64,000 bases of DNA. Origin: Galbibacter mesophilus. GTDB taxonomy: Bacteria > Bacteroidota > Bacteroidia > Flavobacteriales > Flavobacteriaceae. Positions within the stretch are counted from its first letter, which is position 1, and each line of letters starts with the position of its first letter. The stretch lies in the NCBI RefSeq assembly GCF_023721415.1, contig NZ_JAMQVC010000003.1:1-64000 (forward strand). Reading direction: 5' to 3'. The notes below the pieces were generated by a model that was not told where the DNA came from, did no database searches, and saw nothing but the letters and a program-made list of their open reading frames with translations. Below are positions 1 to 7,697 of this stretch, one piece after another. The position numbers and the translations under genes are program-made.

Positions 1-11
1 ATGGCCAAGAC

Positions 12-122
<111 letters not shown>

Positions 123-125
123 TAC

Positions 126-165
126 AAAATCCCGACTTCCATTGGAACGTCGGGATTTTTTTTTG
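126..165 (+). terminator. rRNA operon intrinsic terminator
   Basis: AAAATCCCGAC (126-136) pairs with GTCGGGATTTT (149-159), with an additional inner TTCCA/GGAA pairing, and runs into a long T tract. It lies four bases after the 5S rRNA. Confidence 0.93.
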
Positions 166-316
166 CTTTTTTTTGAAATAAGTTAGAGGGTTAAAAAGTT
201 AAAGAGTGAATGAGTTAATAGGTATGATGTTCGCTAAAATGTTTTGTAAATACTTCTTTTATGTCCTTTAGTCTTTTTAAAAAGGGAATCAACTTTGTTG
301 AATTCATGCATTTTTT

Positions 317-395
317 GCGTGAGGGATAGTAGCGGCATCCTTTGCGAGGTACGCAGCAAAGATATAGCGTATAGCCCGGCCCAAAGGGACACGCC
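317..395 (+). ncRNA. Flavo-1-like structured RNA
   Basis: This gene-free stretch downstream of the rRNA operon folds into a closed multi-stem element. GCGTG (317-321) pairs with CACGC (390-394), TTTGC (341-345) with GCAAA (356-360), and CCC (380-382) with GGG (386-388). The unpaired strands are rich in AGCGG, GGATA and ATAGC motifs. As I remember it, similar elements recur in flavobacterial intergenic regions and match the Flavo-1 RNA motif. The short minus-strand reading frame over 215-397 runs antisense through this element and is most likely not a gene. Family assignment is from memory; the pairing is seen directly. Confidence 0.6.
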
Positions 396-430
396 ATTAT
401 AAAAATGAACCTATAAATGGTTTACAATAT

Positions 431-829
431 TTATTGGTTTTCTAAGTGATTACGGTAATCGCCGGATGCTATTAAATGGTAATAAGTTTGAATAGGATTT
501 ATGAAATTATATACCATCGCATTTATTTCTCCAATATCGGTTTTAATGTGCGCCTCATTTTTTTGATAATAATTGAAACTAGGATCATCTATTCCTTCAT
601 ATTGGTCTAAAGCTGCTAAAACGGCTTCTGTGTTTTTCGTAATTTTATATACTTCCCCTTGAATTTTCTTCGGTGAAGAAGTGTCGAAGATGGCGCCTGG
701 AAAACTGCCCAAGTCGTAAAGTACGCCGGGAGTACTTCCATTACCTATAAAATCACTGTGTTTTCTTAAAAATTGGGCAACGGGATTGTCAAAGCCCTGC
801 ATTAGAGTGCCATAAACGAAGACATACAT
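431..829 (-). CDS. Gamma-glutamylcyclotransferase (AIG2-like) family protein
   Basis: The 132-residue protein opens with the family signature YGTL at residues 6-9 and carries the GEVY (58-61) and LDQYEG (74-79) segments that shape the active site of the GGCT/AIG2 fold; a Glu in this region is the usual general acid/base. Family members cyclise gamma-glutamyl amines or peptides to 5-oxoproline, but the true substrate of bacterial homologues is usually unknown. No signal peptide is seen, so it is probably cytoplasmic. It starts eight bases after the acetyltransferase gene and probably ends the three-gene minus-strand operon that begins with the LD-carboxypeptidase. Confidence 0.85.
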   Translation of the reverse strand: MYVFVYGTLMQGFDNPVAQFLRKHSDFIGNGSTPGVLYDLGSFPGAIFDTSSPKKIQGEVYKITKNTEAVLAALDQYEGIDDPSFNYYQKNEAHIKTDIGEINAMVYNFINPIQTYYHLIASGDYRNHLENQ

Positions 830-837
830 GGAAAAAG

Positions 838-1338
838 CTAATTGGATAGTTTGTAATAACGATCAATACAGTTGTCCTGTTCGTTATAAAATTCTTTGAT
901 AAAATTAAATGTGGAATCTAATATCCGTACGGAAGTGACATTGTTTTTATCTACGTAAGCCACGATTTCTTTTATTTTTTTAACTTCAAAAGCATATTTT
1001 ATGAGTCCGTTGGTAACTTCTTTACCGAAGCCTTGCCTCCAGAATTCCTTCAGTAGGCGATAGCCGATTTCATATTCCTCTTTTTCATTTTTCACTAACG
1101 CAATTGTCCCCATAAAAACGCTGGTTTCCCTGGCGGTAATAGCCCAAACCCAAAAGTCGTTTTTTGGGTTTTCATAGAATTTTAAAATATTTTCGAGATC
1201 TTTTTTATTTTCTTCCAAGGTGTACGTTTTCCCACCAACGTAGCGCATAACATCTTGATCGTTCTGCATTGCATGAAACAGATCGAGGTCTTGCATGGTT
1301 AGCTTTCGAACGGTTAATCTCTTGGTTTGGAATATCAT
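838..1338 (-). CDS. GNAT-family N-acetyltransferase (RimJ/RimL-like)
   Basis: A 166-residue single-domain protein beginning MIFQTKRLTVRKLT, the typical RimJ/RimL-type opening. The acetyl-CoA loop appears as YRLLKEFWRQGFGKEV, with the Q/R-x-x-G-x-G/A-like pattern weakened to RQGFG. The segment IAYVDKNNVTSVRILDSTF matches the C-terminal part of the family, where Asn residues follow the CoA site. It would transfer an acetyl group from acetyl-CoA to an amine; the acceptor cannot be predicted. It lies between the LD-carboxypeptidase (37 bases upstream) and the cyclotransferase (8 bases downstream) on the same strand. Confidence 0.85.
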   Translation of the reverse strand: MIFQTKRLTVRKLTMQDLDLFHAMQNDQDVMRYVGGKTYTLEENKKDLENILKFYENPKNDFWVWAITARETSVFMGTIALVKNEKEEYEIGYRLLKEFWRQGFGKEVTNGLIKYAFEVKKIKEIVAYVDKNNVTSVRILDSTFNFIKEFYNEQDNCIDRYYKLSN

Positions 1339-1375
1339 ACTGTAAAGGTATGATAAAAACTAAGGATTGAACAAC

Positions 1376-2434
1376 TTAGGAAACACTATTTTCCAGCAAC
1401 TCTAAACTGAAATTATTAGTGTTAAGTTTGGCATTGATTCCCACTGGAAGCGTAATGTTGTTGTCTATATGTCCAATTGAGTATCCGTAAATTGCAGGTA
1501 TATTCATTGGTTTGATTCTATCCAGAATGACTTCTTTAAGGCTAAAGGAATTTCTTCTTTCGGGGTCGTCGCAACCTTTAAATACACCAAAAACCACTCC
1601 TTTTGCATGTTTAAAAGTTTTTGAATCGAGGAGCTGTGTTAGCATTCTATCAACGCGATAAGGGTCTTCATCAATTTCTTCGATAAATGCAATCTTATCG
1701 GTATAATCAACTTCAAAGTCGGTGCCGGTCATGGCCGCCAGCAATGAGAGATTTCCTCCAGCTAATTTTCCTGTTGCAATACCATCAGAAATAACATATT
1801 GTTCAAAAGTAGAATCGGCTATGGTTTGACTGGCTGTAAAAGTCTCTGTTTCCAACGGAATACTATTTTGCGTGTTGCAAATTATTTTTTCCAATTGTGT
1901 CCTATTAAAATCATTGTTCAGGGTTGTCCCAACTGGCCCGTGAAAAGTAATTATATTGGTTTTTTGATAAATACTGTTTACCAAAGCAGTGATGTCGCTA
2001 AATCCAAGTAATATTTTTGGATTTTGCTGAATGTAATCAAAATTGATGTCTTTTAATATGCGCGTACAGCCATAACCACCCCGCGCACAAAAAATAGCAT
2101 CGATATCTGGATTAAGGAACATTTCATGTAAATCTTCTACCCGTGCTTTGTCCGTATTGCTGAAATAACCAAAGTTACCAACGATTCTTGGGGTGTGATA
2201 CGGCACAAACCCCATCGCTTTTACATTGGTAATGGCATTTTCCAAGGCTTTGGCAGACAATGCGTAGCCCGGTGCTATTAATCCCACTGTATCCCCTTTT
2301 TTTAGTTTCTTCGGAAGAACTTTGGTGTTTTCTGAAACTAAATTCGGACTAGTTTGCGCAAAATTGCTTTGAAAAGGCACGGCAGTAAGTGCAGAGGCTT
2401 GTATGCTACGGGTGATAAATTTTCTTCTGTTCAT
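1376..2434 (-). CDS. LD-carboxypeptidase, S66 family, exported
   Basis: Peptidoglycan LD-carboxypeptidase/MccF-type serine peptidase of 352 residues. The N-terminus has a twin-arginine-like pattern (MNRRKFITRS) and a hydrophobic stretch to about residue 27, so export is likely. The nucleophile motif GFSD is at 144-147 (Ser146), preceded by the family ARGGYG signature (117-122). Candidate catalytic Glu lies in FIEEIDEDPYR (250-260) and His in GHIDN (His322). The family cleaves the terminal D-alanine from L,D-linked tetrapeptides in cell-wall recycling. The expected role is envelope turnover. It is the first gene of a minus-strand set with the acetyltransferase and cyclotransferase genes. Confidence 0.9.
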   Translation of the reverse strand: MNRRKFITRSIQASALTAVPFQSNFAQTSPNLVSENTKVLPKKLKKGDTVGLIAPGYALSAKALENAITNVKAMGFVPYHTPRIVGNFGYFSNTDKARVEDLHEMFLNPDIDAIFCARGGYGCTRILKDINFDYIQQNPKILLGFSDITALVNSIYQKTNIITFHGPVGTTLNNDFNRTQLEKIICNTQNSIPLETETFTASQTIADSTFEQYVISDGIATGKLAGGNLSLLAAMTGTDFEVDYTDKIAFIEEIDEDPYRVDRMLTQLLDSKTFKHAKGVVFGVFKGCDDPERRNSFSLKEVILDRIKPMNIPAIYGYSIGHIDNNITLPVGINAKLNTNNFSLELLENSVS

Positions 2435-2652
2435 TATAATTACATTTAATTAATTATCTCATGGAAATCCTGGCATGGTATTTCCGACAGGCCAATAAAA
2501 AATCTTAATGAGGCTTAAAACTACTTAATTTTTTTATTTCCGAAGCGATTTCTACAATTCATCCTTCAAATACTACAGTTCGGTAGTTTCTTTTTTTAAA
2601 ACGGATTAAAATAAAGCAATTTTGATACTGTAAATCAAAACCAATTAAAATT

Positions 2653-2817
2653 ATGATACGACTTGTTTATTTTTTGGTGCTCTTCCTTTTTAGTCTAATT
2701 AGTGGAGGCGGACTTTCAGAAAAACCGAAAAGCGAATATGAGCTTACTACCGCTTCAAAGATTCAAACTTGGAAGTTGAATTTAACAACAGATGCAAACT
2801 GTTTTTTTATTTTTTAA
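2653..2817 (+). CDS. Small exported or membrane peptide, 54 aa, hypothetical
   Basis: An ATG-initiated frame of 54 codons encodes a hydrophobic N-terminus (MIRLVYFLVLFLFSLISGGG) that looks like a signal peptide or membrane helix, followed by a polar tail of about 34 residues. It overlaps the extreme upstream start option of the following kinase gene but ends before the preferred kinase start at 2840. I do not recognise a family. It could be a genuine small secreted peptide or a leader linked to the two-component operon. It is short and weakly supported. Confidence 0.35.
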   Translation: MIRLVYFLVLFLFSLISGGGLSEKPKSEYELTTASKIQTWKLNLTTDANCFFIF

Positions 2818-2839
2818 CTTTAAAAGAAATTCAAAATAT

Positions 2840-4168
2840 ATGATAAACTTTGTTAGGGAATTGGGAAGAGCATTTTTTTTAGGGGTATTAATTTTTATCC
2901 TTATTTGGCTTATCAATTTTATGAATGGACATTCAATGGCATTCAACCAAAGTTTTATAACCAGGTTCTTAATCAATCAGGTATATACCATAACGCTTTA
3001 TTTTGCACATGCTACATTTATAAGATATTTTATAAAGAAATACGGGAGAAAAATCTTTAGTGCTTCCATTTTACCCATTTTTTTATTTGCGTCTATTCTA
3101 ATAACCTTATTTCTTACTTTTTTCTTGAATGGTTTTGGTTTAATGGTACGGTATGGAATATCCCTTGAAGAAGCATTTAGTGAACAACGACCAGCCGATT
3201 TTATTGCCACATTGGTGATTACCGTGATTATATCCTTATCGTTTGTAGCTTTTTACTACTATAAAAACAAGCAGGAAACTAAGTTTAAAGAACAAAAGGT
3301 CATTGCTGGAAGGGCGACGGCTCAGTTTGAATCTCTTAAAAATCAATTAGACCCGCATTTTTTGTTTAACAGTTTAAACGTGCTTACGAGTTTAATAGAT
3401 GAAAATCCTTCCGCAGCACAAAAGTTCACTACTTCTTTATCTAAGGTGTACAGGTATGTTTTAGAGCAAAAAAATAAAGAACTCATTACGGTTAAAGAAG
3501 AAATAGAGTTTGCAAAAACCTATATCAGCTTGCTGCGGATGCGTTTTGAGGATAGTATTGTTTTTGATATAACGGATGATTTATTGGAAAATGAAGCCAA
3601 AGTAGTGCCGCTATCGCTTCAGCTTTTGCTAGAAAATGCAGTAAAACACAACAGGGTTAGTCCGCAGCAACCGTTAAAAATAAGTATTGAAGCAAAGGAT
3701 AATTATTTAATCGTAAAAAACAATCTTCAGCAAAAATCAGTATTAAAAAAAAGCAGTGGCGTAGGGTTGATAAATATTAAACAACGCTACCATTTATTAA
3801 CCAGCAGGGAAGTAATTATTGAAAAGAACACGCAAACTTTTCAAGTGAAGATACCCATTTTAACCAAACAGATTTCAACAATGACAACACAAGAAAATTA
3901 CATACAAGATAAACGCTATAAAAGAGCCAAAGAGCGCGTAGATGCTATAAAAGGATTTTATGGAAATCTAACCGCTTATTTAATAGTGATACCGTGCTTG
4001 GCATGGCTAAACTATAAAACTACCGATTTTCCATGGGTAATATTTCCAACATTGGGCTGGGGAATAGGTTTGCTCACGCATGGGATGCAGGCCTACGGCT
4101 ACAATCCACTTTGGGGAAAAGATTGGGAAGAGCGAAAGATTAAAGAATACATGGAAAAAGATATTTAA
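2840..4168 (+). CDS. LytS-like sensor histidine kinase with C-terminal 2TM domain
   Basis: The 442-residue protein starts with several hydrophobic helices (about residues 10-28, 43-60, 74-98 and 120-140), followed by a His_kinase-type (LytS/YehU) domain whose phospho-acceptor lies in NQLDPHFLFNSLN (His173), with an ATPase region containing LLLENAVKHN. The last ~85 residues form a separate 2TM domain that begins at an internal Met (MTTQENYI) and has the same KRAKERVDAIKGFYGNL and WGxGLLxH pattern as the two next genes. I chose the ATG at 2840; an in-frame ATG at 2792 would overlap the small upstream frame. It is the sensor partner of the LytTR regulator at 4830. Signal unknown. Confidence 0.88.
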   Translation: MINFVRELGRAFFLGVLIFILIWLINFMNGHSMAFNQSFITRFLINQVYTITLYFAHATFIRYFIKKYGRKIFSASILPIFLFASILITLFLTFFLNGFGLMVRYGISLEEAFSEQRPADFIATLVITVIISLSFVAFYYYKNKQETKFKEQKVIAGRATAQFESLKNQLDPHFLFNSLNVLTSLIDENPSAAQKFTTSLSKVYRYVLEQKNKELITVKEEIEFAKTYISLLRMRFEDSIVFDITDDLLENEAKVVPLSLQLLLENAVKHNRVSPQQPLKISIEAKDNYLIVKNNLQQKSVLKKSSGVGLINIKQRYHLLTSREVIIEKNTQTFQVKIPILTKQISTMTTQENYIQDKRYKRAKERVDAIKGFYGNLTAYLIVIPCLAWLNYKTTDFPWVIFPTLGWGIGLLTHGMQAYGYNPLWGKDWEERKIKEYMEKDI

Positions 4169-4179
4169 ACCGTACAGCG

Positions 4180-4491
4180 ATGCAAAATTCAGAGAAGCAA
4201 AATAAATACTACAGAGCCAAGGAGCGAGTAGAAGAGTTGAAGAAATTTTATAACAGCCTAACCTCTTATGTGTTAGTTATAACTGTTTTAGCGGGGATAA
4301 ATTATTATGTAGACCAGTGGAATTACCCTTGGTTTCTTTGGGCGGCGGGCCCTTGGGGCATCGGGCTTTTATTTCACGCAGCCAAAGTATATGGATGGAA
4401 TCCGGCGTTTTCCAAAGATTGGGAAGAACGAAAGATTAAAGAATACATGGAAAAAGAAGACGAGAATTACACTTCCTCCCGTTGGGAATAA
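4180..4491 (+). CDS. 2TM domain-containing membrane protein
   Basis: A 103-residue protein that consists of one 2TM unit: an amphipathic RAKERVEELKKFYNSL stretch, a first hydrophobic helix (about 30-46), a second one including the WGIGLLFHA motif, and a charged end containing WEERKIKEYMEKE. It matches the C-terminal domain of the upstream kinase almost segment by segment, so duplication is likely. It lies 11 bases after the kinase gene and is followed by another copy. Probable role: a membrane accessory of the kinase/LytTR system. The function of the domain is not established. Confidence 0.85.
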   Translation: MQNSEKQNKYYRAKERVEELKKFYNSLTSYVLVITVLAGINYYVDQWNYPWFLWAAGPWGIGLLFHAAKVYGWNPAFSKDWEERKIKEYMEKEDENYTSSRWE

Positions 4492-4502
4492 AAAATAGTA
4501 TT

Positions 4503-4823
4503 ATGGAAAATCAAGAAGGGAATTTTAAATATTTGGCGGCAAAAAAGCGCGTAGAAGAGCTCAAAGGATTTTATTGGCATTTGGCAATTTATGTGGCCGT
4601 AAACGGATTTATTTTTGTGCATTTCTTTATGTCCACTTTGCGCACGGGAGAAAGTTTTTGGCAATGGACTAACTTTTTAACCGCCGTGTTTTGGGGTATA
4701 GGCTTGCTTTTCCATGCCTTACATACCTTTGGCTGGGGCAGGTTTTTCTCCAAAGAATGGGAAAATAGACAGATAGAAAAGTATATGGCAGAAGAGGAAA
4801 AACGCGAGCAATTTTTAAAATAG
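4503..4823 (+). CDS. 2TM domain-containing membrane protein
   Basis: This is the third 2TM unit of the locus, 106 residues from the ATG at 4503; the longer frame to 4482 would need a TTG start overlapping the previous gene. The protein shows the same order: AKKRVEELKGFYWHL, a hydrophobic helix (AIYVAVNGFIFVHFF), a second helix with FWGIGLLFHALHTFGW, and a charged tail WENRQIEKYMAEEE. It sits 11 bases after the previous gene and 6 bases before the response regulator, so all four genes probably form one transcript. Confidence 0.85.
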   Translation: MENQEGNFKYLAAKKRVEELKGFYWHLAIYVAVNGFIFVHFFMSTLRTGESFWQWTNFLTAVFWGIGLLFHALHTFGWGRFFSKEWENRQIEKYMAEEEKREQFLK

Positions 4824-4829
4824 CACAGA

Positions 4830-5585
4830 ATGAATGTACTAATTATTGAAGACGAAGCGCCATCCGCTAGAAGGTTACAACGTATGTTGGAGGGCTTACA
4901 GGTAGAAGTTTCCCACGTATTGCATTCCGTAGAAGAATCGATAGTTTGGTTTGGCGAAAACAAACATCCCGACCTTATATTTTTAGATATTCAACTTTCT
5001 GACGGACTCTCTTTTGAAATCTTTGAGACAATGCCTATTAAAAGTGCGGTAATCTTCACTACCGCTTACGATGAGTATGCGTTGCAAGCATTTAAACTTA
5101 ACAGTATAGACTATCTATTGAAGCCCATAGACGAAGAAGAATTATCGCAAGCGGTAAAAAAGTATGAACATTTTAAACCCGTGGATAAAGATGTTCAACT
5201 AAATTTTGAAGATATTAAAAAACTACTTGTAGATCCGTTGGAGAGAGATTACAAAAAGCGTTTTACGGTAAAAGTAGGGCAGCACATTAAGTTAATTCCA
5301 TCAAACGATGTGGTATGCTTTTATAGTGAAAACAAGGGTACTTACTTACACACTAATGAAGGGAGGAGCTATCTACTTGACAATAGTTTGGAAACCGTGC
5401 AAGAAGACCTAGATCCAGAGAAATTCTTTAGGGTAAGCCGAAAGTTTTGTATAAATGTCGATGCGGTAAAAGATATAGTAAGCTACACAAATGCCCGTTT
5501 GCAACTAAAACTATATAACTTTTCCGACCAAGAAGTTATTGTAAGCCGTGAACGCGTAAAGGATTTTAAAGATTGGTTGGGGTAG
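4830..5585 (+). CDS. LytTR-family response regulator
   Basis: A 251-residue two-domain regulator. The N-terminal receiver has the acidic pair EDE at 7-9, the phospho-acceptor Asp53 in FLDIQLSDGL, the conserved Thr in FTTAYDEYAL and Lys in YLLKPID. The C-terminal LytTR DNA-binding domain (about 145-251) contains the usual KVGQHIKLIPSNDVVCFYSENK opening and ends with VSRERVKDFKDWL. It is the cognate output of the LytS-like kinase four genes upstream, separated by 6 bases from the last 2TM gene. Bacteroidota LytTR regulators bind direct repeats upstream of targets; no target is evident here. Confidence 0.93.
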   Translation: MNVLIIEDEAPSARRLQRMLEGLQVEVSHVLHSVEESIVWFGENKHPDLIFLDIQLSDGLSFEIFETMPIKSAVIFTTAYDEYALQAFKLNSIDYLLKPIDEEELSQAVKKYEHFKPVDKDVQLNFEDIKKLLVDPLERDYKKRFTVKVGQHIKLIPSNDVVCFYSENKGTYLHTNEGRSYLLDNSLETVQEDLDPEKFFRVSRKFCINVDAVKDIVSYTNARLQLKLYNFSDQEVIVSRERVKDFKDWLG

Positions 5586-5705
5586 GTTTTTCGTGATTTA
5601 ACTGTCATCACCATCACCTAGAGCATTAATTGATTGGATGTAAAGTATGCTATAAAGTAATGATTTTACTATATTTAACGAATATAATCATTAAATAGTG
5701 GAATT

Positions 5706-6431
5706 TTGATAAGCACGTACGAAACAGGGCACGCCGTTAATGTAGCCCATTTGCAGCTATTAATTCAACACATTTCGGCACTTCATAATTATAATCCTCC
5801 CGTAGAAAATTTAACGATTACAAAGCTCCAGGAACTCCATAATCGAGCTAAAGAAGCAATTAACAATGTAGAGAATGCTAGAAATGCCAACAAGCGTGCT
5901 ATACATCACCGGCAAGAACAATACAAAGGATTAAGGTCTCTTACCACGCGCATCATAAATCATCTGGCCATTTTGCCCTTAAATGAAGGAACCCTAAAGC
6001 AAGCACAAAATTTACGCAACCGAATTATTGGAGGTGGTTTTTTGAAAAATAAAAATGAACCTTCCAACCTTGAAACTCCAGATGCCATTTCTACTTCCAT
6101 GCAATCTTACGCACAGCTTGCCCAGAATTTTTCAATTTTAGTGCAATTGGTAAAAGGTATATAAAGCTACCGGCCTAATACTGAAAGTTTAAAAACGGAA
6201 CGTTTGGAGCACTATAGAAATCAGTTAATTAAAGCCACTCAAGTGGTAAACCAGACCGAAGCCAACTTTAACAAACTTCTTTTAGAGCGTAATGAAATTT
6301 TGTATACAGAAGAAACAGGTTTACACGCTACCGCAAAAGATGTGAAGAATTACGTAAAAAGCGTTTACGGTGCTAAAGCTCCAGAATATAAGCATTTAAG
6401 GAGTATCGAGTTTAGGCGTATTACCCATTAA
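5706..6431 (+). pseudogene. Hypothetical helical protein gene interrupted by an in-frame stop
   Basis: Two open segments, 5706-6164 and 6204-6431, lie in the same reading frame and are separated only by TAA at 6162-6164. Read through, the joining region (VKGI-stop-SYRPNTESLKTERLEHYRN) continues smoothly without a frameshift. From memory, full-length flavobacterial proteins that start ISTYETGH and end near KNYVKSVFGAGSPQYKQ have the same order of segments, which suggests a single ~240-residue helical protein of unknown function. The first codon here is TTG, and I see no upstream ATG in frame. A nonsense mutation with a degraded start fits a decaying gene. A sequencing error or stop readthrough cannot be excluded. 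Confidence 0.7.
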
Positions 6432-6578
6432 ATAGCTGTGTTTATAAACACCTCCTTGGTTTAAAGAACTCACTTTCTTTTATTCTTTACATATCTTAAA
6501 ATTAACTACAACTAAACCATTTCTTCTGTAAATCCCCTTTTTCATTTTTTTACTATGCAGAAGAATTATTTAGCTAGC

Positions 6579-6893
6579 GTCATTTATTATTAGAACGCCG
6601 TCAAGTATTATACTATTGATGTTGTTTATTATTATGGTGATGTCAAGTATTATACTATTGATGTCGTTTATTATTATAGCATTGTCAAGTATTATATTGA
6701 TGATGTCGTTTATTATTAGAACGCTGTCAAGTATTATACTGGTTATGTCGTTTATTATTCGAGCGCTGTCAAGTATTATTTTAGGGATGTAATTTATTAT
6801 TCGAGTGCTGTAATGTATTATACTGGTGATGTCATTTATTATTAGAACGCTGTCATTTACTGTTCTACCGATATAATTTATATAGCTGCTGAA
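6579..6893. repeat. Degenerate 21-bp tandem array (15 units, 42-bp higher order)
   Basis: Units start exactly every 21 bases from 6579 (6600, 6621, 6642 and so on to 6873); the last is degraded. Two unit types alternate: GTCRTTTATTATTAGAACGCT and GTCAAGTATTATACTGGTGAT, giving a 42-bp higher-order period. Several units contain AGTATTATACT, an almost perfect palindrome. The array fills the gap between the interrupted gene and the O-methyltransferase gene. Because 21 is a multiple of three, one frame stays open: an ATG frame at 6619-6792 would encode a 57-residue peptide of hydrophobic heptads (SSIILLM, SFIIRTL). No ribosome binding site or flanking support makes it a gene. Confidence 0.85.
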
Positions 6894-7055
6894 ATGATTT
6901 TCGGTACTCTTATAATAGACCGTTTTTTTGGGGATAACTGTAAACGTTTTGAAGTCTTGTTATAAATAGGAAGCAACTTACTTCAGCATAATGATGAGAA
7001 CAAAACATTTTATGCATCCTGTATTAAAAGCTGTATTTTTACAAAAAATAGAGAG

Positions 7056-7697
7056 ATGCATTTTTTATCAGACGCTTTAGAGAAGTATGTTTCAGAACAT
7101 TCGGAAAATGAACCGGAATTGCTAAAAGAACTCGATAGGGAAACCAATTTGAAGGTTTTGCGTCCCAGAATGTTAAGTGGGCATTTTCAAGGAAGGGTAT
7201 TAAGTATGTTGTCTAAATTAACTTCCCCCAAAAACATTTTAGAAATAGGTACTTATACTGGGTATTCTGCTATTTGTTTGGCAGAAGGACTTCAAAAGGA
7301 AGGTATGCTTCATACTATCGATATCAATGAGGAGTTGTATGATTTTCAGAAGAAATATTTCGAGAAAAGTGGCTATGCCAATCAGATTAAACAATATGTA
7401 GGTGATGCATTGGAGATAATTCCAAAGATAGATACCACCTTCGACCTAGTTTTTATCGATGCAGATAAACCAAATTATGGAGCTTATTTCGATTTGGTGA
7501 TTGATAAAATGAATAGTGGTGGACTCATACTTTCAGACAACGTACTTTGGAGTGGAAAAGTGGTAGAAGAATTAGACGATAAAGATTTTAACACTGAAGC
7601 TTTACTGGCGTATAATAAAAAATTGAAAGAGGATGCTAGAGTAGAAACGGTGTTGTTACCTATTCGCGATGGTCTCACCATGAGTAGGGTTCTGTAA
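7056..7697 (+). CDS. Class I O-methyltransferase (caffeoyl-CoA/catechol type)
   Basis: The 213-residue protein has the SAM-binding motif ILEIGTYTGYSA (61-72), the acidic strand HTIDINEEL (86-94) and the metal-binding residues of the cation-dependent O-methyltransferase family: Asp135 in FIDADKPNY and Asp161-Asn162 in LSDNVLWSG. Such enzymes methylate catechol-like or other hydroxyl groups using S-adenosylmethionine and Mg2+. The substrate is not predictable. No signal peptide. Its 3' end overlaps the convergent PAP2 phosphatase gene by about 40 bases. Confidence 0.9.
   Translation: MHFLSDALEKYVSEHSENEPELLKELDRETNLKVLRPRMLSGHFQGRVLSMLSKLTSPKNILEIGTYTGYSAICLAEGLQKEGMLHTIDINEELYDFQKKYFEKSGYANQIKQYVGDALEIIPKIDTTFDLVFIDADKPNYGAYFDLVIDKMNSGGLILSDNVLWSGKVVEELDDKDFNTEALLAYNKKLKEDARVETVLLPIRDGLTMSRVL

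Noticed and set aside
215-397. 60-residue minus-strand reading frame near the 5S rRNA
   Set aside because: It runs antisense to the base-paired RNA element at 317-395 and encodes a Cys/Arg-rich sequence with no family resemblance.
4589-4963. Minus-strand frame of 124 codons opposite the 2TM and LytTR genes
   Set aside because: It overlaps two well-supported genes on the opposite strand and lacks a recognisable domain.
6619-6792. 57-residue hydrophobic peptide gene within the array
   Set aside because: The open frame follows from the 21-bp period and there is no ribosome-binding or conservation support. It is kept as an observation only.
6579-6893. CRISPR array
   Set aside because: Units are 21 bp, abut without spacers and vary throughout, whereas CRISPR repeats are nearly identical and separated by unique spacers. 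No cas gene is present.
7656-7697. Overlap of the O-methyltransferase and PAP2 genes as evidence for a wrong stop
   Set aside because: Both proteins show complete families and the convergent overlap of 42 bases is small and acceptable.
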